A stretch of 64,000 nucleotides of DNA, from positions 3,286,001 to 3,350,000 of the forward strand of contig NZ_CP013232.1 of NCBI RefSeq assembly GCF_001584145.1, in the 5' to 3' direction. This stretch comes from Collimonas fungivorans. Its GTDB lineage: Bacteria; Pseudomonadota; Gammaproteobacteria; Burkholderiales; Burkholderiaceae_D. Of this stretch, positions 9,416 to 17,155 are shown in pieces (positions within the stretch are counted from its first letter, which is position 1; each line of letters begins with the position of its first letter). Both the position numbers and the translations under genes were made by a program. A model generated the notes under the pieces. That model did not search any database and was not told where the DNA came from. It worked only from the letters and a program-made list of their open reading frames with translations.

Positions 9416-10662
9416 TGCCGCTGGCAAAATTCGAAACCATGCTGAAACGTACGATGGGGCTGGATGTCCAGTCCATCGGCCGGCCCATGCTTGAGCGCGC
9501 CTTGCACGAGAGGCGCGACAAAAGCGGCGTCGACGACCTTGACGCCTACTGGATGCTGCTGCAGATGTCGGAGCAGGAACAGCTGCACCTGATCGAATCG
9601 GTGATCGTGCCCGAGACCTGGTTCTTCCGCAACCGCGAAGCGTTCAACGAAATGGCGCAACTGCAGCCGCAGCGATCGATCAGCGCCAGCCAGCCCTTGC
9701 GCATCCTGAGCCTGCCCTGCTCCACCGGCGAAGAACCGTATTCGATTGCGATGGCCTTGCTCGACATCGGCATGCCGCCGCAACATTTCCGCATCGACGC
9801 CATCGACATCAGCGCGCAATCGCTCGCCATTGCGCGCCAGGCGGTATACGGCAAGAACTCGTTCCGCGGCAATTCACTGGCGTTCCGCGACCACTATTTC
9901 GCCCTCAATGAACAAGGCTACGCGCTGTCGGAGACAGTGCGCCAGCAGGTGCGCTTCATCCAGAGCAATCTGTTTGCGCCTACCCTGCTGCATGGCGAAG
10001 CGCAGTACGACATTGTCTTTTGCCGCAACCTGCTGATCTATTTCGACCGCGCCACCCAGCACCAGGCCGTGACCATCCTGACCCAGCGGCTGGCGCCCGA
10101 GGGCCTGCTGTTTGTCGGCCCGGCGGAAAGCGCCCTGATGATGCAGCATGCGCTGACGCCGATCAAGGCGCCGATGGCCTTCGCCTTCCGCCAGGGCGCA
10201 CCCAGACAGGAGCCGGCCAGGCCTGCGGCGGCGCCAGTCGCGGCTTTTGCGCCGCAGCCGCCGGCGCCGTTGCGGCCGGAGCCAAGACCGGCCGCCGCGC
10301 GCGCAGCGTCGTCAAGGACCCGGCCTGCGGCAGACCTGCCTTCGCTGCCGCAAACTACCCTGGCGACGGTCCAGCTGCTGGCCGACCAAGGCAAACTGGG
10401 CGAAGCCGCCAGCCTGTGCGAACAGTTGATCCAGCGCCATGGCCCGTCGGCGGCGGCATATTACCTGATGGGCGTGATCCACGACGCCGCCGACCGCAAG
10501 CAAGCCGCGGCAGACTGCTATCGTAAAGCCTTGTACCTGGAGCCGGCCCACGCCGCCGCCATGACCCACCTGGCGGCCCTGCTGCAAACCCAGGGCGACA
10601 TCGCCGGCGCCCAGCTGCTGCGGCAACGGGCGCGGCGTTCGGCAGAAAACAACCCGTCCTGA
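9415..10662 (+). CDS. wspC: WspC, CheR-type methyltransferase with TPR tail
   Basis: A 415-residue protein. The N-terminal ~275 residues form a CheR methyltransferase: an all-helical start, then the SAM-binding segment LRILSLPCSTGEEPYSIAMAL (about residue 97) and VFCRNLLIYFD (about 200). A Pro/Ala-rich linker (around 260-310) leads to TPR repeats (TLATVQLLADQGKLGEAASLCEQL and AAYYLMGVIHDAADRKQAA regions). This CheR-TPR architecture is characteristic of WspC, which methylates WspA glutamates. The start overlaps the wspB stop by one base. Confidence 0.92.
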   Translation: MPLAKFETMLKRTMGLDVQSIGRPMLERALHERRDKSGVDDLDAYWMLLQMSEQEQLHLIESVIVPETWFFRNREAFNEMAQLQPQRSISASQPLRILSLPCSTGEEPYSIAMALLDIGMPPQHFRIDAIDISAQSLAIARQAVYGKNSFRGNSLAFRDHYFALNEQGYALSETVRQQVRFIQSNLFAPTLLHGEAQYDIVFCRNLLIYFDRATQHQAVTILTQRLAPEGLLFVGPAESALMMQHALTPIKAPMAFAFRQGAPRQEPARPAAAPVAAFAPQPPAPLRPEPRPAAARAASSRTRPAADLPSLPQTTLATVQLLADQGKLGEAASLCEQLIQRHGPSAAAYYLMGVIHDAADRKQAAADCYRKALYLEPAHAAAMTHLAALLQTQGDIAGAQLLRQRARRSAENNPS

Positions 10663-10742
10663 CATGCGCTTGACCCTGACATCTTCTCCCAATGGCGTTG
10701 CCGCTTCAGGCTGGCCGAAGTTAGCCGTATGATGTGCCAATC

Positions 10743-11435
10743 ATGACTACATCACTTGATTATCAAACCGACACCGGACTGATCGACGACTGCTGGAACC
10801 GCATCGGCGTGCGCGGCGATTCTTCATGCGAGCGTCTGGCGCTGCATATCGATTGCCGCAACTGTCCGGTCCATGCGCGCGCCGCAGCCGAGCTGCTGGA
10901 CCGGCTGCAGCTGGACGGCGGCAGCGACGGCTGGCTTGAGCTGGCCGAAGAGCCGCAGCAAGACGGCGCCGACCTCCACTCCCTGCTGTTGTTCCGCATC
11001 GGCGAAGAATGGCTGGCGCTGCCGACCGCGCTGCTGGAAGAAATCACCGAGCTGCGCGCCGTGCACCGCTTGCCGCACCGGCAAAACGCGGTTGTGCTCG
11101 GCATCACCAATATCCGCGGAGCGCTGGTGACTTGCGTGTCGCTGGCGGCGATGCTCGGCATCAGTGACAGCAGCAGCGACAGCAAGCCCACCGCGCGCCA
11201 GGAACTGCTGCGGCGCATGCTGATCGTCAGGCACAACGGCCAGACCACTGCGTTCACCGCGGATGAAGTGCACGGCACCTTGCGCGTCGCCGCCTCGGCC
11301 CGGCAGCCGGTGCCCACCACCCTGACCCGCGCCGCCGGCCACTTCACGGACGCCGTGATCCAGTGGAACGGGCATAGCGTCGGCCTGCTGGACCAGGAAC
11401 TGCTGTTTCACACCTTGGATCGGAGCCTGGCATGA
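10743..11435 (+). CDS. wspD: WspD, second CheW-like adaptor
   Basis: A 230-residue protein with a cysteine-containing N-terminal extension (GDSSCERLALHIDCRNCPVH) before a CheW domain that begins near LLLFRIGEEWLALPTALLEEI. The long N-terminus with its Cys cluster is typical of WspD and distinguishes it from WspB. It follows wspC by 80 bases, the largest gap inside the operon. A GTG at 10734 in the same frame is an alternative start; neither has a strong ribosome binding site. Its stop overlaps the wspE start (ATGA), so the two are translationally coupled. Confidence 0.88.
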   Translation: MTTSLDYQTDTGLIDDCWNRIGVRGDSSCERLALHIDCRNCPVHARAAAELLDRLQLDGGSDGWLELAEEPQQDGADLHSLLLFRIGEEWLALPTALLEEITELRAVHRLPHRQNAVVLGITNIRGALVTCVSLAAMLGISDSSSDSKPTARQELLRRMLIVRHNGQTTAFTADEVHGTLRVAASARQPVPTTLTRAAGHFTDAVIQWNGHSVGLLDQELLFHTLDRSLA

Positions 11436-13714
11436 ACGCCGACGACATGCGCGATGCCTCGATGCTCGACCTGTTCCGCCTGGAGGTAGAGACCCAGGCG
11501 CAAGTGATGAGCAGCGGCCTGCTGGCGATTGAACGCGCGCCGCTGCAACAGCCACCGCAGCAGCAGCTGGAAGCCTGCATGCGCGCCGCCCATTCGATCA
11601 AGGGCGCGGCGCGGATTGTCGGCGTCCAGGCAGGGGTCGACGTTACCCATGTCATGGAAGACTGTTTTGTTTCGGCACAGCAGGGAAAAGTGCAGCTCGG
11701 GCCGCGCCGCATCGACCAGTTGCTGCACGGCGTCGACCTGCTGCAGCGGATCGCCGCCAGCGCCGAAGACCTGGAGCTGTGGCAGGCCGGCAGCGGCCGC
11801 AAGGAAATCGAAACTTTCCTGCGCGGCCTGGAAAACAGCTTGCAACAAGCCGATGACCGCGCACGCGAGCCGCAGGCGGCGGCGGAACCGGAAGATGAGG
11901 CGGTGCCGGCGGCCGATGAAGCAGCCCCAGGCAAGAACCAGGACAAGATCAAGAGTCAGGACCAGGGCGACCGCATGCTGCGCGTCACCGCGGCGCATTT
12001 GAACCAGCTGGTCAGCCTGTCCGGCGAATCGCTGGTGGAATCGCGCTGGCTGCCCGCTTTCAACGAATCGCTGCTGCGCCTGAAACGGCTGCAGCAGAAC
12101 ACCGCGCAATCGCTGGAAACCCTGCATGACTCCCTGCGCGAGGGTAATCTCGCAAGCGCCCACCTCAAGGCCTTGCAGGATGTCCGCCAAAATATCGACG
12201 CCAGCCAGAAGATGCTGGCCGAGCGTCTGACAGAACTTGAGCTGTTCGAACGGCGCAATAGCAGCCGTGCGCAGCGTCTGTACGATCAAGCCCTGGCCAG
12301 CCGCATGCGGCCGTTCGCCGACCGCGTGGTCGGTTACGACCGCATGGTGCGCGACCTCGGGCGCACCCTGGGCAAGCAAGTCAAGCTGGAGATCAACGGC
12401 CAGACCACCCAGGTTGACCGCGACATCCTGGAACAGCTGGATGCGCCGCTGGTGCACCTGCTGCGCAATGCGCTGGACCACGGCGTCGAAACGCCGCAGC
12501 AGCGCCGCGCCGCCGGCAAGGGCGAAGAAGGCCTGGTCACGTTGACCGCACGCCATCATGCCGGCCTGCTGCAGATCACCATCAGCGACGACGGCAACGG
12601 CGTCGACCTGGAACAGCTGCGCGCCTCCGTGGTGCAGCGCGGCCTGGTGGACCACGCCACCGCGAGCCGCCTGAGCGATGCCGAGCTGCTGCATTTCCTG
12701 CTGCTGCCCGGCTTCAGCATGCGCGACACGGTGACCGAAATTTCCGGACGCGGGGTTGGCCTGGATGTGGTCCACAACATGCTCAAGCGCATGCGCGGCA
12801 CCATCCAGATTTTCAGCGAAGCCGGCCACGGCATGCGTTTCCAGCTGCAATTGCCGCTGACGCTGTCGCTGGTGCGCAGCCTGCTGGTCAGCATAGGCGG
12901 CGAGCCCTACGCCTTTCCGCTGGCTTACGTCAACCGCACCATGATATTGGAGCGGAGCCAGATCGAATCGCTGGAAGGCCGCCAGCATTTTGCCTTTGAA
13001 GAACGCCAGATCGGCCTGGTCGCCGCCAGCCAGATCCTGCAGAGCGGCGATGCTGCCGCAAGCGACGACCGCATTGCCCTGGTGGTGATCGGCGACCAGA
13101 CCCAGACCTATGGCTTGCAGGTTGACCGCCTGCTGGGTGAACACATGCTGGTGGTGCAACCGCTGGATGCACGCCTGGGCAAGATCAAAGATGTAGCGGC
13201 GGCGGCGCTGATGGAAGACGGCTCCCCGGTGCTGATCCTGGACGTGGCCGACATGCTCAATTCGGTCGAGAAACTGATTGCCCAGGGCCAGCTCAGCAAG
13301 ATCCAAGGCAACAGCAGCCAGCAACAGGTGCAGACCAGCAAGCGGGTGCTGGTGGTCGACGATTCGCTCACCGTGCGCGAACTGGAACGCAAGCTGCTCA
13401 GCAACCGCGGTTATACGGTGCGCGTCGCGGTGGACGGCATGGATGGCTGGAACGCCCTGCGCAGCGAACCGTTCGACCTGGTGGTGACCGATATCGACAT
13501 GCCGCGCATGGATGGCATCGAGCTGGTCACCTTGATCAAGAAAAACCTGCAGCTGAAAGCCATCCCGGTCATGATCGTGTCTTACAAGGACCGCCAGGAA
13601 GACCGCCAGCGCGGGCTCGAAGCCGGCGCCGATTATTACCTGGCCAAAGCCAGCTTCCATGACGAAACCCTGCTGCAGGCGGTGGAAGACCTGATCGGCG
13701 AGGCCCACTCATGA
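11432..13714 (+). CDS. wspE: WspE, hybrid CheA-type histidine kinase with receiver
   Basis: A 760-residue hybrid kinase. Order: HPt (phospho-His in RAAHSIKGAARIV, about residue 52), a charged Ala/Glu/Pro linker, dimerisation helices (~200-290), CheA ATPase (HLLRNALDHGVE N-box, DDGNGVDL G1, GRGVGLDVV G2), a CheW-like regulatory domain, and a C-terminal receiver (VLVVDDSLTVREL; phospho-Asp in VVTDIDMPRMDG, near residue 690). This architecture is that of WspE, which phosphorylates the cyclase WspR and the methylesterase WspF. It overlaps wspD and wspF by four bases each. Confidence 0.93.
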   Translation: MNADDMRDASMLDLFRLEVETQAQVMSSGLLAIERAPLQQPPQQQLEACMRAAHSIKGAARIVGVQAGVDVTHVMEDCFVSAQQGKVQLGPRRIDQLLHGVDLLQRIAASAEDLELWQAGSGRKEIETFLRGLENSLQQADDRAREPQAAAEPEDEAVPAADEAAPGKNQDKIKSQDQGDRMLRVTAAHLNQLVSLSGESLVESRWLPAFNESLLRLKRLQQNTAQSLETLHDSLREGNLASAHLKALQDVRQNIDASQKMLAERLTELELFERRNSSRAQRLYDQALASRMRPFADRVVGYDRMVRDLGRTLGKQVKLEINGQTTQVDRDILEQLDAPLVHLLRNALDHGVETPQQRRAAGKGEEGLVTLTARHHAGLLQITISDDGNGVDLEQLRASVVQRGLVDHATASRLSDAELLHFLLLPGFSMRDTVTEISGRGVGLDVVHNMLKRMRGTIQIFSEAGHGMRFQLQLPLTLSLVRSLLVSIGGEPYAFPLAYVNRTMILERSQIESLEGRQHFAFEERQIGLVAASQILQSGDAAASDDRIALVVIGDQTQTYGLQVDRLLGEHMLVVQPLDARLGKIKDVAAAALMEDGSPVLILDVADMLNSVEKLIAQGQLSKIQGNSSQQQVQTSKRVLVVDDSLTVRELERKLLSNRGYTVRVAVDGMDGWNALRSEPFDLVVTDIDMPRMDGIELVTLIKKNLQLKAIPVMIVSYKDRQEDRQRGLEAGADYYLAKASFHDETLLQAVEDLIGEAHS

Positions 13715-14763
13715 AGATCGGTATCGTCAACGATGCGCCGATTGCGGTAGAAGCGCTGCGCCGCACGCTGGTCCAGCGCCAGGACCACGAGATCATCTGG
13801 ATTGCCGAGGACGGCCAGCGCGCCATTGAGCTGTGTGCATGGCAGGTGCCGGACCTGATCCTGATGGACCTGATGATGCCGGTGCTCGACGGCGTCGCCG
13901 CCACCCGCCACATCATGGCGCATACGCCCTGCGCGATCCTGATCGTCACCGGCGACGTCGGCGCCAATGTCTCTGCGGTCTATGATGCAATGGCCTACGG
14001 CGCGCTGGATGCGATCGATACCCCGAGCACCCTGAGCGGCTACCAGCGCAACGACGTCAACACCATGCTGGCCAAGATCGACTCTATCGAAAAACTGCTC
14101 AACCAGCGCCAGTCGCTGCCAGAACAAGGAGCGCCGGCGGCCGCAACGACGACTACCGCGGCGGGCGGCAAAAAATCGTCTCTGCCGGCCCCCGATTCAA
14201 AATACCTGGTCGCCATCGGCGCTTCCGCCGGCGGTCCGGCGGCACTGGCCACCCTGCTGTCGCAGCTGCCGGCCGATTTCCCGGCGGCGCTGGTGGTGGT
14301 GCAGCATGTGGATGCCCAGTTCGCCTCCGGCATGGCAGAGTGGCTCAGCAGCCAGTCGAAGCTGCCGGTGCGGCTGGCGCAGGCCGGCGACAGCCCGGTG
14401 CCGGGCCACGTCCTGTTGGCCGGGACCGACGACCATCTGCGCCTGACCCGGCCGTTCCAGCTCGGCTACACCGAACAACCCAGCGGCTATCCCTACCGGC
14501 CGTCAATCGACGTTTTTTTCCAGAGCGTGGTCGAATTGTGGGCGGGGAAAGCGGTCGGCATTCTGCTGACCGGCATGGGCCGCGACGGCGCCCTGGGGCT
14601 GAAAGCCATGCGCGACAAAGGTTATTACACGATCGCCCAGGACCGTGAATCCAGCGCTGTGTACGGCATGCCGAAGGCGGCCGCCCTGCTCGATGCGGCC
14701 GACGCCATCCTGCCAGTGAACCAGATAGCAGCAAAGCTGGTCAGCATCATATGCAAACGATAA
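13711..14763 (+). CDS. wspF: WspF, CheB-type methylesterase
   Basis: A 350-residue response regulator. The receiver domain (MKIGIVNDAPIAVEAL; phospho-Asp in LILMDLMMPVLDG, near 55) is joined by an Ala/Thr-rich linker to a CheB methylesterase domain with the catalytic Ser in AIGASAGGPAAL (about residue 171), His in VVQHVDAQFASGMA, and Asp in LLTGMGRDGALG. WspF demethylates WspA; in Pseudomonas its loss locks WspR on and gives wrinkly, biofilm-forming colonies. The gene is intact here. Its last codons form the first copy of a 16-bp tandem repeat that continues toward wspR. Confidence 0.93.
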   Translation: MKIGIVNDAPIAVEALRRTLVQRQDHEIIWIAEDGQRAIELCAWQVPDLILMDLMMPVLDGVAATRHIMAHTPCAILIVTGDVGANVSAVYDAMAYGALDAIDTPSTLSGYQRNDVNTMLAKIDSIEKLLNQRQSLPEQGAPAAATTTTAAGGKKSSLPAPDSKYLVAIGASAGGPAALATLLSQLPADFPAALVVVQHVDAQFASGMAEWLSSQSKLPVRLAQAGDSPVPGHVLLAGTDDHLRLTRPFQLGYTEQPSGYPYRPSIDVFFQSVVELWAGKAVGILLTGMGRDGALGLKAMRDKGYYTIAQDRESSAVYGMPKAAALLDAADAILPVNQIAAKLVSIICKR

Positions 14764-14810
14764 CTGCAGCAAACGATAACTGCAGCAAACGATAACTGCA
14801 GCAAACGATA
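14755..14810 (+). repeat. 16-bp tandem repeat, 3.5 copies, at the wspF-wspR junction
   Basis: The unit aaacgataactgcagc occurs at 14755-14770, 14771-14786 and 14787-14802, identical each time, followed by the first 8 bases of a fourth copy. The first copy contains the last two codons and the TAA stop of wspF. The array ends 30 bases before the wspR ATG and about 20 bases before its GGAG ribosome binding site. Confidence 0.92.
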
Positions 14811-14840
14811 GCTACAATCAGTACAGATACGGAGTAAGTC

Positions 14841-15851
14841 ATGCCTAAAGAACTCAATCTCGACATCGATCAGCCGCCAGACGACTATCCGGTCATGGTG
14901 CTGCTGGTCGACGACCAGGCCATGGTGGGCGAAGCCGTCAGGCGCGCATTGGCGAACCAGATCAACATCGATTTCCACTACTGCGCCCATCCCGACGAAG
15001 CGATCGAAGCCGCCCAGAAAACCCGGCCCACGGTCATCCTGCAAGACCTGGTGATGCCCGGCATCGACGGCCTGACGCTGGTGCGCCAGTACCGCGCCAA
15101 CCCGGCCACCCGCAACGTCCCTATCATCGTGCTGTCGACCCGCGAAGATCCGGCGGTCAAGAGTGCGGCGTTTACCGCCGGCGCCAACGACTACCTGGTC
15201 AAACTGCCCGACACCATAGAACTGGTGGCGCGCATCCGCTACCATTCGCGCTCTTACGTCAACCTGCTGCAGCGCGACGAGGCCTATCGCGCGCTGCGCC
15301 AGAGCCAGCAGCAGCTGCTGGAAACCAACCTGGAGCTGCAGCGCCTGACCAATTCGGACGGCCTCACCGGACTCGCCAACCGCCGTTATTTCGATGAATA
15401 TTTCGGCGCCGAATGGAAGCGCGCCGAACGCGAGCAAAGCTCGCTATCGCTGCTGATGATCGATGTCGACGATTTCAAGCTGTATAACGATACCTACGGC
15501 CATCTGGCCGGCGATACCGCGCTCAAGCAGGTGGCGGAGAGCATAGGCCATTTTGCTAGGCGCCCGACCGATCTCGCGGCGCGCATAGGCGGTGAGGAGT
15601 TTGTACTGGTGCTGCCGTCAATGTCGCGCGAGCACATGGAGATCCAGGCCGACAAGCTGCAGGCGGCGGTGCATGCGCTGGGCATCGCCCATGCTTCCTC
15701 CAGCAACGACGCCAGGGTCACCGTCAGCGTCGGCGGCGCCAGCATGGTGCCGCAGCGCGGCAGCTCGCAGGAAAAACTGGTGGAAGCTGCCGACCAGGCG
15801 CTGTATCGCGCCAAGCGCGGCGGCAAGAACCGGGTCGAGATCGCTCAGTAA
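14841..15851 (+). CDS. wspR: WspR, receiver-GGDEF diguanylate cyclase
   Basis: A 336-residue output protein. A receiver domain (VMVLLVDDQAMVGEAV; phospho-Asp in VILQDLVMPGIDG, near 70) is linked by a coiled helix (residues ~145-175) to a GGDEF domain. The active-site motif is GGEEF, a fully active variant, and an inhibitory-site RPTD lies five residues upstream, so product feedback is expected. Phosphorylation by WspE activates synthesis of c-di-GMP from two GTP. The ATG has GGAG 7 bases upstream. A 77-bp gap with tandem repeats separates it from wspF. Confidence 0.93.
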   Translation: MPKELNLDIDQPPDDYPVMVLLVDDQAMVGEAVRRALANQINIDFHYCAHPDEAIEAAQKTRPTVILQDLVMPGIDGLTLVRQYRANPATRNVPIIVLSTREDPAVKSAAFTAGANDYLVKLPDTIELVARIRYHSRSYVNLLQRDEAYRALRQSQQQLLETNLELQRLTNSDGLTGLANRRYFDEYFGAEWKRAEREQSSLSLLMIDVDDFKLYNDTYGHLAGDTALKQVAESIGHFARRPTDLAARIGGEEFVLVLPSMSREHMEIQADKLQAAVHALGIAHASSSNDARVTVSVGGASMVPQRGSSQEKLVEAADQALYRAKRGGKNRVEIAQ

Positions 15852-15881
15852 GACAAGCCTGCGGCGCGTTCCGGCTGCAGC

Positions 15882-17147
15882 TTATTCGGCGACCGCCGTG
15901 CGTCGCCTGCTTGCCTTCGGCAAAGCCAGTTTCGCCGCATGCCGCGCCGCCAGCATGCGTGCGCGGCGCTTGCGCGCCCAGATGATCACGCCGGTCGCGC
16001 TCAGCAAGGCCACAGCTGCCCCCATCAGGGAAATCAGGATGCGTCCGGTGAGGCCGAGGATGCGGCCCGAATGCAAGGGAAACTGCGCCTGCATGAAAAT
16101 GTCGCCGGCGCTGCCGCTGCCGGGAATCTTGGCGCCGGCCGCATGGCCGTCGGCGGCATCGTAATACAGCCAGCTGTTGCCCAGGCCGACATCGCCGTGG
16201 TCGTTGCCGGCCTCGAAAAATCCGACGCCGTACAAACCGAAGGCGGAAGAATAGAACACCCCGCCGACCGGCACCGTCCAGCCGCGCCGCTGTCCGTCCT
16301 CGCGCGCCAGTTGCGCCACCCGTTCGCGGCTGACCGCCGGTTCTGTCTTGGCAGCCAATGCCGGTGCGACTGGCTTGCGGCTGTCGAACGGGTCCGGCGT
16401 CAGCGTCGAGAAGGTTTGCACGATGGGCCGCATCACCGGGTTATACAGGTTCATCGAAACCGAGGTCACCGCCAGCACCAGCAGCAACAGCCAGAGCCAG
16501 ACGCCGCCCGAGCGGTGCAGGTCGAAATTGAGCTTGTGGCCGCCCTGGCGCCAGCGGAATGCGAACGACTTGCGCCAGCTGCGCCAGTTGGGGAACGACA
16601 GCCACAAGGCAATGAAACAGTCCAGCACCCAGACGATGCCGATGAGACCCATCAGCCATACCCCCAGTTCGATGCCGCCGACCTCAGGCAGATGCATGGT
16701 GTAGTGCAGCTTGTACAGGAACGGCAGCAGGTTCTCGCGGCTGAGCGAGATGGCGCCCCACATGCGCTTGCCCTGTATCTCGGCGCTGACCGGATCGACC
16801 GCGACCTGGTTGAAACCCAGGTCATAGGGCTTCCCGCTGGCTGGATCGATGCGCCCTTCCACCATCATGCTGCTGGTATGCCCGGGTTCGCTTTCAGTCA
16901 TCACATAGGTGACACGCAGACGCGGGTCCTGCGCTTCCACCCGGTTCGCCAGCTCCAGCCCCGGCAAGGCCTTGCCCGACAAAGGCTGGTCAGCGCTATG
17001 GGCATGGAACAGCTGCGGATTAAGCCAGGCGTCGAGTTCATGATCCCAGGAAATGACGGCGCCGGTAGCGCCGGCGATAAACAGGAACACCGCCGCCGCC
17101 AGGCCGAACCAGCGGTGCAGGATTACCATGAAAGGACGTGTCGTCAT
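15882..17147 (-). CDS. PepSY-associated transmembrane protein (iron-siderophore uptake)
   Basis: A 421-residue inner-membrane protein of the PepSY_TM family (PiuB/FegB type). It begins MTTRPFMVILHRWFGLAAAVFLFIAGATGAVISWDHELD, with the family HRWxGL motif and first TM; further TMs lie near residues 155-185, 205-230 and 360-385, with a PepSY periplasmic region between. Family members are often encoded beside TonB-dependent siderophore receptors and are thought to help reduce or release iron in the periplasm. It starts 8 bases after the receptor gene and is surely co-transcribed with it. It is convergent with wspR. Confidence 0.85.
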   Translation of the reverse strand: MTTRPFMVILHRWFGLAAAVFLFIAGATGAVISWDHELDAWLNPQLFHAHSADQPLSGKALPGLELANRVEAQDPRLRVTYVMTESEPGHTSSMMVEGRIDPASGKPYDLGFNQVAVDPVSAEIQGKRMWGAISLSRENLLPFLYKLHYTMHLPEVGGIELGVWLMGLIGIVWVLDCFIALWLSFPNWRSWRKSFAFRWRQGGHKLNFDLHRSGGVWLWLLLLVLAVTSVSMNLYNPVMRPIVQTFSTLTPDPFDSRKPVAPALAAKTEPAVSRERVAQLAREDGQRRGWTVPVGGVFYSSAFGLYGVGFFEAGNDHGDVGLGNSWLYYDAADGHAAGAKIPGSGSAGDIFMQAQFPLHSGRILGLTGRILISLMGAAVALLSATGVIIWARKRRARMLAARHAAKLALPKASRRRTAVAE

Positions 17148-17155
17148 GATCGGCT

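Noticed and set aside
11408..13708. A long open frame (766 codons) antisense to wspE, and similar long frames opposite the chemoreceptors, hutU and the siderophore receptor.
   Set aside because: They are by-products of strong GC codon bias on the real strand: the predicted proteins are His/Gln/Ala-rich, have no recognisable domain and contradict well-supported genes.
6871..14810. CRISPR-like repeat array.
   Set aside because: The repeats at 6871 and 14755 are head-to-tail with no spacers, have unrelated units of 13 and 16 bp, and no cas gene is present.
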